Below are positions 1 through 9,569 of a DNA stretch of 64,000 nt, piece by piece. Source of the stretch: Opitutus sp. ER46 (GTDB taxonomy: Bacteria > Verrucomicrobiota > Verrucomicrobiia > Opitutales > Opitutaceae); the NCBI RefSeq assembly GCF_003054705.1, contig NZ_QAYX01000024.1, positions 496,001-560,000 of the forward strand. Direction: 5' to 3'. The position numbers and the translations under genes are program-made. The stretch's first letter is position 1. Each line of letters starts with the position of its first letter. The notes below the pieces were generated by a model. It was given only the letters and a program-made list of their open reading frames with translations. It made no database searches and had not been told where the DNA came from.

Positions 1-249
1 GACGGACGGCGCGTCCATTGGAGCGTGGAGATTTCGCCGACGACGATGCCCGACCTCTACCAGATCGTCTTCACCTGCGCGTTCTCAGGTGGGAACCAGC
101 CGGTGAAGGGCGAGCCGGAGCAGGTCGTTGAAACCTTCCGCGTGTTGCGCCCGACCTGGGCGGTCGAGGTGGCCGAGCGCGACAAGCTGCGCGAAGCCGT
201 GAAGGCGCGCATCGCCGAGATCCAGGGCAAGGAGGCCGGCGCCCGATGA
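1..249 (+). CDS. Minor pseudopilin, GspI-like, C-terminal part (5' end outside window)
   Basis: The reading frame is open from base 1 to the TGA at 247-249, so this is the 3' end of a gene that starts before the window. The visible 82 residues are a soluble C-terminal domain; any prepilin leader lies upstream. No catalytic motif is expected or seen. The family is inferred from position: its stop overlaps the start of a clear GspJ-like prepilin (ATGA at 246-249), followed by GspK-, GspL- and GspM-like genes, and gspI normally precedes gspJ in type II secretion operons. It would form part of the pseudopilus tip complex in the periplasm. A GspH-like protein is the alternative. An internal GTG at 25 is unlikely to be the true start. 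Confidence 0.55.
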   Translation, partial: DGRRVHWSVEISPTTMPDLYQIVFTCAFSGGNQPVKGEPEQVVETFRVLRPTWAVEVAERDKLREAVKARIAEIQGKEAGAR

Positions 250-920
250 GCTTGCGCCCGCCGTTCCACCGCCGCGCCGCCGGAGCGCGGGGCTTCACGC
301 TCATCGAGATGGTCGTCGCGCTCGCGCTCGTGTCGCTCGTGCTGATCGCGATGAACACGTTCGTGTTCTCGATGACGGAGCTCTGGGGCAAGAACACCGA
401 CGTGCGGCTGTTCGAGCGGCACGTCCGGGCCGTCACGCGTTTCCTCAACCACGAACTCCGCGCGGCCACGTTTCCGCCGGCGGCGGTGGCCAACTCGACG
501 CCCGTGGGCGTGCAGGAGATCCGCCCGCAGAGCGGCATGACGGAGAAGCTTCTTACCTTTGAACTGCCGGCGGGCAGCCGCCTGCTCGTCTGGCCCGAGC
601 GTCCTCTCCCTGAGGTCGTGTGCTCGCTGCAGGTCCGGCGCGGCGAGGGGCTGCTGCTGCTGTGGCACTCGCGGCTGGAGCGCGACTTTGAAACCGACTC
701 CCCGCGTGAGACGTTGATCACGCCGCTCGTGAGTGAAATGACCTACGATTATTACGACGCCGACCTGAGCCGGTGGACGACTGAGACGGCGCTGAAGCTC
801 GACAACCAGGGCGAGGCGATGGCGCCGCAGCGGTTGCGGCTGAAGTTCACGTACCAAGGGCTCACCCGTGAGACGGTCATCATGATCCCAACCCCGAGCG
901 CGACCCTGCCTGTATTCTGA
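246..920 (+). CDS. Type II secretion minor pseudopilin, GspJ-like
   Basis: A protein of 224 residues with a textbook class III prepilin signal: a basic leader, then G16 followed by FTLIE, which puts the conserved glutamate (E21) at +5 of the mature protein. A hydrophobic helix runs to about residue 40. The prepilin peptidase would cleave after G16 and methylate F17. The soluble part (about 45-224) has no catalytic motif, as expected for a structural tip protein. The start ATG overlaps the stop of the GspI-like gene, and the stop overlaps the start of the GspK-like gene (TGATG at 918-922), so the three are probably translationally coupled. The GspJ assignment rests on gene order and size; other minor pseudopilins look similar at this level. 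Confidence 0.75.
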   Translation: MSLRPPFHRRAAGARGFTLIEMVVALALVSLVLIAMNTFVFSMTELWGKNTDVRLFERHVRAVTRFLNHELRAATFPPAAVANSTPVGVQEIRPQSGMTEKLLTFELPAGSRLLVWPERPLPEVVCSLQVRRGEGLLLLWHSRLERDFETDSPRETLITPLVSEMTYDYYDADLSRWTTETALKLDNQGEAMAPQRLRLKFTYQGLTRETVIMIPTPSATLPVF

Positions 921-2539
921 TGACTACCGCGCGCCAATATTGCCAGAGGCCGGAAGCCGGAAGCCAGAGGCCAGAGGCCGGAAGCCAGAGGCCGGAAGCC
1001 AGAGGCCAGAGGCCGGAAGCCGGAGGGCAGAAGCCGGATGTCAGAGGTCAGACGTCAGACGTCAGAGGTCAGACGTCAGAAGTCGGAGGCCGAAGGACGG
1101 AAGCCGGAGGCCGGAAGCCGGAGGTCAGATGTCAGACGTCAGATGTCAGGGGGCAAAAGTCGGAATCCAGAGGCCAAAAGCCGGAAGCCGGAGGACAGTT
1201 GGCGGAAACCAGAATCCGGAGAACGCCGGCCGCCACCGGACTTAGCCTGAACTCGTCCTCCGATCGCCGGCTTCCGTCCTCAGGATTCCAGCGTCCGGCC
1301 TCCGGCATCCGGCTTCCGGCTTCTGGAGTCTGGCTTCCGGCCTCTGGCTTCGGGCTTCCGGCTTCTGGCCGCCGGCAGCCGCCGAGCGGCCGGCGCGGGT
1401 CGGTGCTGATCATTGTCCTGATCACGCTGGTGTTCGCTTCGCTCGCGCTGGTGACGTTCATGGACAAGGCCACGAACGACTTGCTGGTCGAGCATCGCGA
1501 GGTGCGCGGGCAGCGGCTGCGGATGGAGGCCTACTCCGCGCTCGAAACCACGCTCTCGGTGCTGGAGGAGTTTCGGCAGGTGAGCGGCGGGCTGCACAGC
1601 CCGGCGGAAGGCTGGGGCGATCCGCTCGGCTTTGCCGAATACACGCCCAGCGAGGGCCGGGTGGTCGAAGTCAGCTTCGAGGACGAAAGCGGCAAGCTCT
1701 CGCTGCCGCAGGCCAACATGCAGGTGATGAGCCGGCTCTTTCAGTTTTGGGAAGTGCCGCAAGCCGACGCCGATGTCCTCGCCGACAACCTCATGGGCTG
1801 GATGAAGCGCGATCACATCTACGCGACGACGGCCGAGCCCAGCTACGACCAGGGTGTGCTCCCGTACGTGGCGCCGCTGCGGCCGCTGCGGTCGTACACG
1901 GAACTCGCTGCCATCGATAAGGTCCGCGAGTTTTTCTATGACGCCGACGGGCACCCCAACGACAACTGGCGCCGCTTCGTCGCCAGCGTCTCGTTGTTCA
2001 ATTTCAACAAGACCAACATCAATGGGGCCAAGCCCGAGGCGCTGGCGGCGCTGGGGCAGTACGACGAAGTCCAGCAGCAGAACCTCACCTCGTACATCGC
2101 GGGCACCGGCGCGTTTCAGGTCAACGGCCCCCAGGTCATCAAGGAAATCGGCGAGGCCCAGCTGCGCGCGGGTGGGCAGGGCGGCAACCTCGACGCGTTC
2201 ACCACGACGATCAGCGCGTTGCGCATCGTGATCACCGTGCGCGAAGGCAAAACCGAGTTCCGGCTGGCGGCCGTGGTTACGTACGGCGGTGCGGCCAAGA
2301 CCGTGCAGGATACTGCAACCACGAATCGGAAGGAGACGTCCTCCTCTGCCGCCCAGAAGGCCAGTGACAGCCAAACCACGCCCAACGCGCAGAAGACGAG
2401 CACCAGCCGGAGCACCGGGAAATCTACGCAAACCTCGGCCAATCAGAATCTGCGCTACCCATTTACACTCTTGGAAATTCGAGAAAATGATGAGATCCCT
2501 CCTCTCCCGTCGCCCCCGGCTCCTGAGGGGGCGCTGTGA
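920..2539 (+). CDS. Type II secretion minor pseudopilin, GspK-like, with a repeat-expanded leader
   Basis: A protein of 539 residues. The GspK signature is RRG at 158-160 followed by SVLIIVLITLVF, a prepilin cleavage site and helix without Glu at +5, which is typical of GspK and not of GspH/I/J. The rest (about 185-450) fits the large GspK periplasmic domain. The C-terminus (about 450-539) is Ser/Thr/Gln-rich and low in complexity. The odd feature is the N-terminus: prepilin leaders are usually 6-30 residues, but the only in-frame ATG (920, overlapping the gspJ stop) lies 160 codons before the cleavage site. Those codons consist of 7-bp DNA repeats read as RPEAGSQ-type heptapeptides. I see no good internal start between 1200 and 1397. 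Either the long leader is translated and removed, or translation starts at a non-canonical codon, or the array disturbs expression. Confidence 0.75.
   Translation: MTTARQYCQRPEAGSQRPEAGSQRPEARGQRPEAGGQKPDVRGQTSDVRGQTSEVGGRRTEAGGRKPEVRCQTSDVRGQKSESRGQKPEAGGQLAETRIRRTPAATGLSLNSSSDRRLPSSGFQRPASGIRLPASGVWLPASGFGLPASGRRQPPSGRRGSVLIIVLITLVFASLALVTFMDKATNDLLVEHREVRGQRLRMEAYSALETTLSVLEEFRQVSGGLHSPAEGWGDPLGFAEYTPSEGRVVEVSFEDESGKLSLPQANMQVMSRLFQFWEVPQADADVLADNLMGWMKRDHIYATTAEPSYDQGVLPYVAPLRPLRSYTELAAIDKVREFFYDADGHPNDNWRRFVASVSLFNFNKTNINGAKPEALAALGQYDEVQQQNLTSYIAGTGAFQVNGPQVIKEIGEAQLRAGGQGGNLDAFTTTISALRIVITVREGKTEFRLAAVVTYGGAAKTVQDTATTNRKETSSSAAQKASDSQTTPNAQKTSTSRSTGKSTQTSANQNLRYPFTLLEIRENDEIPPLPSPPAPEGAL
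943..1380 (+). repeat. Heptanucleotide (7-bp) repeat array in two opposed arms, inside the gspK-like gene
   Basis: From about 943 to 1205 the sequence is a nearly continuous run of 7-bp units such as GGAAGCC, AGAGGCC, AGAGGTC, AGACGTC and AGATGTC. From about 1270 to 1378 the same units appear in reverse complement (GGCTTCC, GGCCTCT and variants). About 65 bp of non-repeat sequence separates the arms, so they form a long imperfect inverted repeat able to fold into a hairpin or cruciform. All three forward frames stay open through most of the left arm, so the array is nearly stop-free whatever its phase. A 21-bp super-period gives 7-residue protein repeats. It is not a CRISPR array: there are no unique spacers and the units are far too short. 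Confidence 0.9.
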
Positions 2540-2563
2540 CGTTCCTGCCACCCGCCACTCCTG

Positions 2564-3730
2564 ATGTCCGCCTCTCCCCTCAGTTTCCTCCGTGCCGGTC
2601 CGCCACCACCGAAGGCGGTGCTGTTGCCGGACGGGTTGTTTTTCAACCGGGCGGTGCCGATCAGCGCGGGGGCGACCCCGCAGGAGGCGGCCACGCAGGT
2701 GGAGCTGGCGCTCGAGAGCATCGCGCCCTTCCCGCTGAGCCAGATGTTCTACGGCTGGTACTGGGTGCCCGGCGCGGATCACGCCTTTGTTTACGCCGCG
2801 TACCGGCGCCGCTTCACGACCGACCAGACAGCATCCTGGGGCCAGGCTGAACTGGTGGCGCCGGCGTCGGCCGCGCTGTTCGGCGGCGCGGTCGGCCCTG
2901 CCACGACGCTCCTGCTCGCCGGTGCGGAAGGACTGACGGCAGTGCATTGGGAGACGCCGCAGGTGCCGAGCCAGGTGGTGTACCGGCCGTACGCGCCGGA
3001 GGCGACCGAGGAGGACCGTGCGGCGGTGCGCGAGGAGGTCCTGCGTTCGCTGGGGGGCAGCAAGACCGTCGTCGACCTGCTGGTGCCGCCGGTGGCGGAT
3101 CCCTCCTACAGCGACAAGGAGATCACTTTCCGTTCCGGCGACTTCGTGTCGCGTCTGCCCAGCAGCGTCGCGAGCGCGCTCGACGTCCGGGACAAGGGGG
3201 AACTCGAGGCTCTCCGCGCCGCGCGCAAACGCGACGTTGCCTTCTGGCGCGTGGCGCTCGGCTGCGTGGCCGCGCTCTTCCTGCTGGGCGTGGGCGAGCT
3301 GGCCCTCATCGGCGGTCACGCCTGGCAGCAGGTGCGGGTGGCCGAGGTCAACGGCCGCGCCCCCGCGGTGCGCAAGATCGAGGAGGCGCAGGACCTGGCC
3401 GCGACGGTGCAGGGACTCGTCACCAAGCGCTTCCTGCCGCTGGAGATGATCACCGCCGTCCTCGGCGTGAATGCCGAGCGCAAGCCCTCCGATGTCGTCA
3501 TCACGCGCATCCAGAGCAGCGCGGGTGACGCCGCCCGCGGCGCGTTCACGATCGTGCTGGAACTCGAGACGACGAATCCCGCGCAGGTGCCGGCCTACGG
3601 CAACGAGCTGAAGAAGCTCCCCGAGTGCGAAGACGTGCACGTCGAGGTGCAGCAATCCCAGGGCGGCCGCTCGCGGTTCCGCGTTCTCGTCACCTTCAAA
3701 CCGGGCATCCTGAAGCCCAACTCCGCATGA
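2564..3730 (+). CDS. Type II secretion inner-membrane platform protein, GspL/PilM-PilN-like
   Basis: A protein of 388 residues with an N-terminal cytoplasmic region (about 1-220), then a single hydrophobic segment (about 228-250, including CVAALFLLGVGELALI) and a periplasmic domain with a coiled-coil stretch after the membrane (about 258-285). This matches GspL, which links the GspE ATPase to the pseudopilus through an actin-like cytoplasmic domain and a ferredoxin-like periplasmic domain. Sequence identity to classical GspL looks low, so the call depends on topology and on position between the GspK-like gene (24 bp upstream) and the GspM-like gene (ATGA overlap downstream). A PilM-PilN fusion is an equivalent description. 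Confidence 0.6.
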   Translation: MSASPLSFLRAGPPPPKAVLLPDGLFFNRAVPISAGATPQEAATQVELALESIAPFPLSQMFYGWYWVPGADHAFVYAAYRRRFTTDQTASWGQAELVAPASAALFGGAVGPATTLLLAGAEGLTAVHWETPQVPSQVVYRPYAPEATEEDRAAVREEVLRSLGGSKTVVDLLVPPVADPSYSDKEITFRSGDFVSRLPSSVASALDVRDKGELEALRAARKRDVAFWRVALGCVAALFLLGVGELALIGGHAWQQVRVAEVNGRAPAVRKIEEAQDLAATVQGLVTKRFLPLEMITAVLGVNAERKPSDVVITRIQSSAGDAARGAFTIVLELETTNPAQVPAYGNELKKLPECEDVHVEVQQSQGGRSRFRVLVTFKPGILKPNSA

Positions 3731-4260
3731 TCCGTTCCCTTCGGGCCTTTTTCCTCAGCCGGGAGCTGCGCGAGAAGCTCATGCTCATCGTGCTGCTCGG
3801 CGTCGCCGTGGCGATGTGGGCCACGGCCTACGCCTCCCGGGCCGGCCGGTTCATGCGGCAGGTCAACACGACCACCGCCACCCTCAAGACGCAGGACAGC
3901 TGGCTGAACCGCCGCGTGGAGATCGAGGCCGCCACGAAAGCGGCGACCGCGCAGATGGATCCGGCGAAGACCCTCGACGCGACGGCGCTCTCAGTCCTCG
4001 TCAACCAGCTGGCGAACGACTCCGGCGTGCGGCCGAACGCCTCGAGCCCCACCACGACGAGCATCGGGCAATTCTCGATGCACAAGCAGCAGCTCGTGTT
4101 CAACAACCTGGAGTGGCGCGCCTTCACCTCCTTCTACCTGAAGCTGCAGGAGCGCGCCCCGTACGTGACCATCACGTCGCTGAGCCTGAAAGGGATGGGC
4201 GGCAATTCGGCGCTGATCGGCGGCAGCCTCGAGGTCGCTTCGTTCGAGATGCGCCATTGA
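3727..4260 (+). CDS. Type II secretion protein, GspM-like
   Basis: A protein of 177 residues from the ATG at 3727, which overlaps the upstream stop (ATGA). An upstream in-frame extension would overlap the GspL-like gene by about 100 bp and is rejected. The layout is a short basic cytoplasmic N-terminus, one membrane helix (about 17-35, LIVLLGVAVAMWATAYA), a short helical linker and a small periplasmic domain. This is the GspM/PilO architecture; the partner GspL/PilN-like protein is encoded immediately upstream. No catalytic motif is expected. It is the last gene of the forward T2SS block. Confidence 0.6.
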   Translation: MIRSLRAFFLSRELREKLMLIVLLGVAVAMWATAYASRAGRFMRQVNTTTATLKTQDSWLNRRVEIEAATKAATAQMDPAKTLDATALSVLVNQLANDSGVRPNASSPTTTSIGQFSMHKQQLVFNNLEWRAFTSFYLKLQERAPYVTITSLSLKGMGGNSALIGGSLEVASFEMRH

Positions 4261-4404
4261 GCGATCGGGCCGCGGGTTAGCTCGGCGCGTGGCGCGGGTC
4301 GATGAACCTGCGCCGCGGGCGAAGCTCCCTACGGTGCGGCCCGACTGTCCCCCGGGGAACTTACCCCGCGGAGGGGCGTCCGTGGGGGCGTTCCCACCCC
4401 CGTC

Positions 4405-6414
4405 ATGCGTTCCTTACTCAGAAGCGCCGTGGTCGCTGCGGCGTGCTCCGTTGCGGCCTTCGCGCAGACCTCGGTACCCACGTTCTCGCGCGCCGTTGGC
4501 GAACGCGTGCTCACGCCGAACGGCGCGGCGGTCACGATCAACCTGGCGGACTATTTTACCGTGCCCGGCGTCACCGGCGAGGTGGTGTTGTTCGACACCT
4601 CGTTCGGCAAGTTCGCGGTCGACCTGCGGCGCGATGTCGCGCCCCGGCACGTCGAGAACTTCCTCGGGTATGTGCAGCGCGGGGACTACACCAACTCCTT
4701 CTTCCACCGCTCGGCGGCGTTTGATGCCAGCGGCAACTCCATCATCCAGGGCGGCGGTTACACCATCAGCGCGGCCGGCGCGGCGCAGATTCCGGCGCAG
4801 GCGCCGGTGCCGCTCGAGTACCGGCTGGCCAACGAGCGCGGCACGCTGGCGGCGGCGCGCGCGCCGGGGGATGTCAACTCCGCGACGAGCCAGTGGTACT
4901 TCAACGTGCGCGACAACTCCGCGCTCCTCAACGAGGCCAACAACGGCGGCTACACCGTCTTCGGCCGCGTGATCGGCAATGGCATGAGCGTGGTCGACGC
5001 GATCGCGGCCCAGCCGCGCGTCGACGCGCCGCCGTTCAGCGAGCTGCCGGTGCGGGACTACGCCGGGGGCGACGTGCAGATCCCCAACCTCATCCTCGTG
5101 AACTTCGTCCAGCCTATTAACCTGTTTCCCGGCAGCGCCGGGCAGTCGCTGGTGACGTTCACCGCGCAAAGCTCCGCCACCACGATCGTCGCCGCTGCGC
5201 TGAATGGGTCGCAGCTGACGCTCACGCCGGGTCTCGCCGGCACCGCGTACGTGACGGTGCGGGCCAGCGACGTCAGCGGCAGCAGCGTCGAGGGACGTAT
5301 TCGCGTCACGGTGACGCCGGACGCGCCGGGGTTCACGCGGCCGCCGACTTCGCACACGATCGCGCGCGGGGACACGCTGGTGTTGAACGCGGGCGTGCAG
5401 GGGGCCGCGAGCTACCAATGGCAACGCAACGGGGCCGACCTCGCGGGCCAGACGGGCGCATCGCTCGTGCTAAGGAACGTGGCCGCCGCCGATGCCGGCG
5501 ATTACCGCCTCGTGGCGCGCAACCCGGTGGGGACGGTGACGAGCGCGCCGGCGACGGTGACGGTGCGCGATGCCGCGGTGGGCGAGGTCGGGCGGCTGGT
5601 GAATCTTTCGATCCGAGCGCAGGCGGGGGCGGGCAACGAGGTGCTGATCATCGGCTTTCTGCTGGGCGGCGAAGGGACCAGCGGCACCACGCCGCTGCTG
5701 CTGCGCGGCATGGGGCCGTCGCTCAGCCAGCTCAACGTTAGCGGCCCGGTGCCGGACCCGATGGCGACGCTTTATCGCGGCTCGACGGTGATGGCGACGA
5801 ACGACAACTGGGGCGGGGATGCGACCATTGAGGCGCGGCGGCAGCAGGTGTCGGCGTTCCCGTTTCTCTCGGCCGGCAGTCTCGACGCGGCCTTCGCCCT
5901 GGCGCCGGAAAGCGGCGCCTACACGATGCACGTGGCGGCGAAAGGCGGGGCGACGGGCTTGGCGTTGGCGGAACTTTACGAGGCGCAGCCCGCGGGCGGC
6001 TATGCGGCGTCGAGCCCGCGGCTCGTGAACGTCTCGGCGCGCACGCACGTCGGCGTGGGCAACGACGTGCTGATCGCGGGGTTCTCGATCCAGGGCAACA
6101 CGTCGCGCACCGTGCTGATCCGCGGCATCGGCCCGGGGCTCGCCGTCTTTGGGCTGGAGGGCCGGCTGGCGGACCCGCAGATCAGGCTCTACCGGCAGGG
6201 CGAGAGCACGCCGCTGGCGGAGAACAATGATTGGGGCGGCGACGCGCAGATCAGCACGGTCGGGGACGCGGTGTTCGCGTTTCCGCTCCTCAATGCCGGC
6301 AGCACGGACGCGGCGATGCTGGTGACGCTTCCACCGGGGAGTTACAGCGCGCTCGTGAGCGGCGCCGACGGCGGCCAGGGCATCGCGCTGGTGGAAGTGT
6401 ACGAGGTCCGCTGA
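4405..6414 (+). CDS. Secreted cyclophilin-type peptidyl-prolyl isomerase with Ig-like domain and duplicated C-terminal module
   Basis: A protein of 669 residues with a Sec signal peptide (residues 1-21, ending AFAQ). The cyclophilin domain spans about 55-220, with the core segments ENFLGYV, FFHR, IQGGGY and YTVFGRV. Catalytic residues are only partly the canonical ones, so activity is likely but not certain. A cadherin-like stretch follows (about 240-305), then an Ig-like domain (about 308-390, with YQWQRNG and DAGDYRL). The C-terminus is two copies of a module of about 130 residues, at 397-528 and 539-669. Each starts RLVN(L/V)S and closes with a GLALAELYE- or GIALVEVYE-like motif, the second at the very end of the protein. 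The GH30 enzyme at 24588-26903 ends in the same way. The gene lies between the two T2SS blocks and could be a folding helper or a substrate of that system. Confidence 0.85.
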   Translation: MRSLLRSAVVAAACSVAAFAQTSVPTFSRAVGERVLTPNGAAVTINLADYFTVPGVTGEVVLFDTSFGKFAVDLRRDVAPRHVENFLGYVQRGDYTNSFFHRSAAFDASGNSIIQGGGYTISAAGAAQIPAQAPVPLEYRLANERGTLAAARAPGDVNSATSQWYFNVRDNSALLNEANNGGYTVFGRVIGNGMSVVDAIAAQPRVDAPPFSELPVRDYAGGDVQIPNLILVNFVQPINLFPGSAGQSLVTFTAQSSATTIVAAALNGSQLTLTPGLAGTAYVTVRASDVSGSSVEGRIRVTVTPDAPGFTRPPTSHTIARGDTLVLNAGVQGAASYQWQRNGADLAGQTGASLVLRNVAAADAGDYRLVARNPVGTVTSAPATVTVRDAAVGEVGRLVNLSIRAQAGAGNEVLIIGFLLGGEGTSGTTPLLLRGMGPSLSQLNVSGPVPDPMATLYRGSTVMATNDNWGGDATIEARRQQVSAFPFLSAGSLDAAFALAPESGAYTMHVAAKGGATGLALAELYEAQPAGGYAASSPRLVNVSARTHVGVGNDVLIAGFSIQGNTSRTVLIRGIGPGLAVFGLEGRLADPQIRLYRQGESTPLAENNDWGGDAQISTVGDAVFAFPLLNAGSTDAAMLVTLPPGSYSALVSGADGGQGIALVEVYEVR

Positions 6415-6417
6415 CGA

Positions 6418-6448
6418 CTCCGATTTTCGCCGGCGGCGAAAATCGGAG
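6418..6448. terminator. Perfect 14-bp hairpin between converging genes
   Basis: CTCCGATTTTCGCC (6418-6431), a 3-nt loop and its exact complement (6435-6448), starting 4 bp after the isomerase stop and 50 bp before the gspF stop. No U-tract follows on either strand, so it may be a weak terminator or an mRNA 3'-end stabiliser. A second, shorter inverted repeat (CTGCGG / CCGCAG, 6473-6494) lies between it and gspF. Confidence 0.5.
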
Positions 6449-6498
6449 AAAGGACGGTGGAGCGCAGGCCCACTGCGGACGGCGAAAACCGCAGCAGG

Positions 6499-7758
6499 TC
6501 AGCGCGTCTTGATGCTGGCGCTGACCTGGAAGACGGCGCTGACGATCGCGAAGGCGATGAAGCCGACGAAGACGAAGACGCCGAGCAGGACGGCGCTGGC
6601 GAGCACGTTGGTGAACGCGTTCAACTGGCGGGAAATGGCCTTCTGGTACGTCTGCGCGACCTGCTTGAGGCTGGGCACCACGTTGCCGGTGTTCTCACCG
6701 ACGGAGAGCCGGTCGAGCACGAGGTCGGGGAAGCAGTTGGTGCGGGTGAGCGCGCCGGAGAGCGACTCGCCCTCGAGCACGCGGGCGGTGGCGGTGGCGA
6801 AGGCCTCCCGGTGTACGCGATTCTTGATCTGGCGCTCGGTCATGCGCAGCGCCTCGGCGGCGGTGATACCGTTCTCGAGCAGCACCGAGAGCGTCTGACT
6901 GAAGGCGAGGACGGTCTGCGAGACGACGAACGGCCCGATGAGCGGCAGCTTGAGCATCCAGGCGTCGGTGGCGGAGCGGCCGGCGTCGGTCTTGCGCCAG
7001 CGCCAGAACGAGCCCGCGAAGAAGAGCGCGGCGATGATGATGATCAGGCCCCAGTTGAGGACGAAGTCCGCGAGGCCGATCAGCAGCGTGGTGGAGGTCG
7101 GCATCTTGCCGCCGAGCGAGCTCAGCAGCGACTGCAGACGGGGCAGGAGGAAGAACAGGAAGAACAGGATGACGCCGCTGGCGACCACCACCATGAAGAT
7201 GGGGTAGGCGAGGGCGGAGAGCAGCTGGCGGCGCAGTTCGCGCTGCTCGGTGAGGTGCGCGATGATGCGCTGCACGGTGTCGTTGATCGAGCCCGTGGCC
7301 TCGCCGGCCTGGATGAGGTTCGTGATCGAGGGATCGAACACGTCGGGGTAGCTCGCCATCGCGCGCCACAGCGCGGCGCCCTCGCTGATCTGTTCCCAGA
7401 GCCCGGCGCAGAGTGCGCGCAGGCGCGGCTCCTTCACGCGGATGGAGAGCAGGCGAACGGCTTCACCGGCGGAGAGGCCGGAGGAGAGGAGGTCGTAGAG
7501 CGCCTCGAGAAACGGCAGGCACTCGCTGCGCCGCGGGGTGTTGCCGCGTTTGCTCGAGGTGAGCGTCTGGACGAAATCGGGTTGCTCGGCTTTCGCGGCG
7601 GCGGGTTTGGGGCTGGAGCCGCCCACCTCGGCGACCGATGCCACCTGCAGGCCCCGGGAGCCCAGCACGCGCAGGGCATCGCGGCGGGTGGGCGCCTCGA
7701 TCACGGCGGCGACACTTTTGCCGGCACGATCGCGGGCGGTGTAGGTGAATTTGGGCAT
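6499..7758 (-). CDS. gspF: Type II secretion inner-membrane platform protein GspF
   Basis: A protein of 419 residues, about the usual length of GspF/PilC. It has an N-terminal ARDRAGK segment, two T2SSF domains (about 85-205 and 285-405) and three hydrophobic segments (about 183-205, 232-252 and 388-412). Family signatures include GEATGSINDTVQ in the first domain and GENTGNVVPSLKQVA in the second. GspF is the polytopic platform protein that contacts the GspE ATPase. It lies 47 bp downstream of gspE in a D-E-F order on the minus strand. A type IV pilus PilC is the alternative; the adjoining minor pseudopilins and absence of pilT favour T2SS. Confidence 0.9.
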   Translation of the reverse strand: MPKFTYTARDRAGKSVAAVIEAPTRRDALRVLGSRGLQVASVAEVGGSSPKPAAAKAEQPDFVQTLTSSKRGNTPRRSECLPFLEALYDLLSSGLSAGEAVRLLSIRVKEPRLRALCAGLWEQISEGAALWRAMASYPDVFDPSITNLIQAGEATGSINDTVQRIIAHLTEQRELRRQLLSALAYPIFMVVVASGVILFFLFFLLPRLQSLLSSLGGKMPTSTTLLIGLADFVLNWGLIIIIAALFFAGSFWRWRKTDAGRSATDAWMLKLPLIGPFVVSQTVLAFSQTLSVLLENGITAAEALRMTERQIKNRVHREAFATATARVLEGESLSGALTRTNCFPDLVLDRLSVGENTGNVVPSLKQVAQTYQKAISRQLNAFTNVLASAVLLGVFVFVGFIAFAIVSAVFQVSASIKTR

Positions 7759-7805
7759 GGGCCGGGGACGGGAAGGCGGAAACCGAGCGACGCGACGGCG
7801 GCGCC

Positions 7806-9551
<1,746 letters not shown>

Positions 9552-9569
9552 GGGAGGGTGCCGAACCGG

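Noticed and set aside
943-1380. Possible CRISPR array
   Set aside because: The units are 7 bp and contiguous without unique spacers, and no cas genes are nearby.
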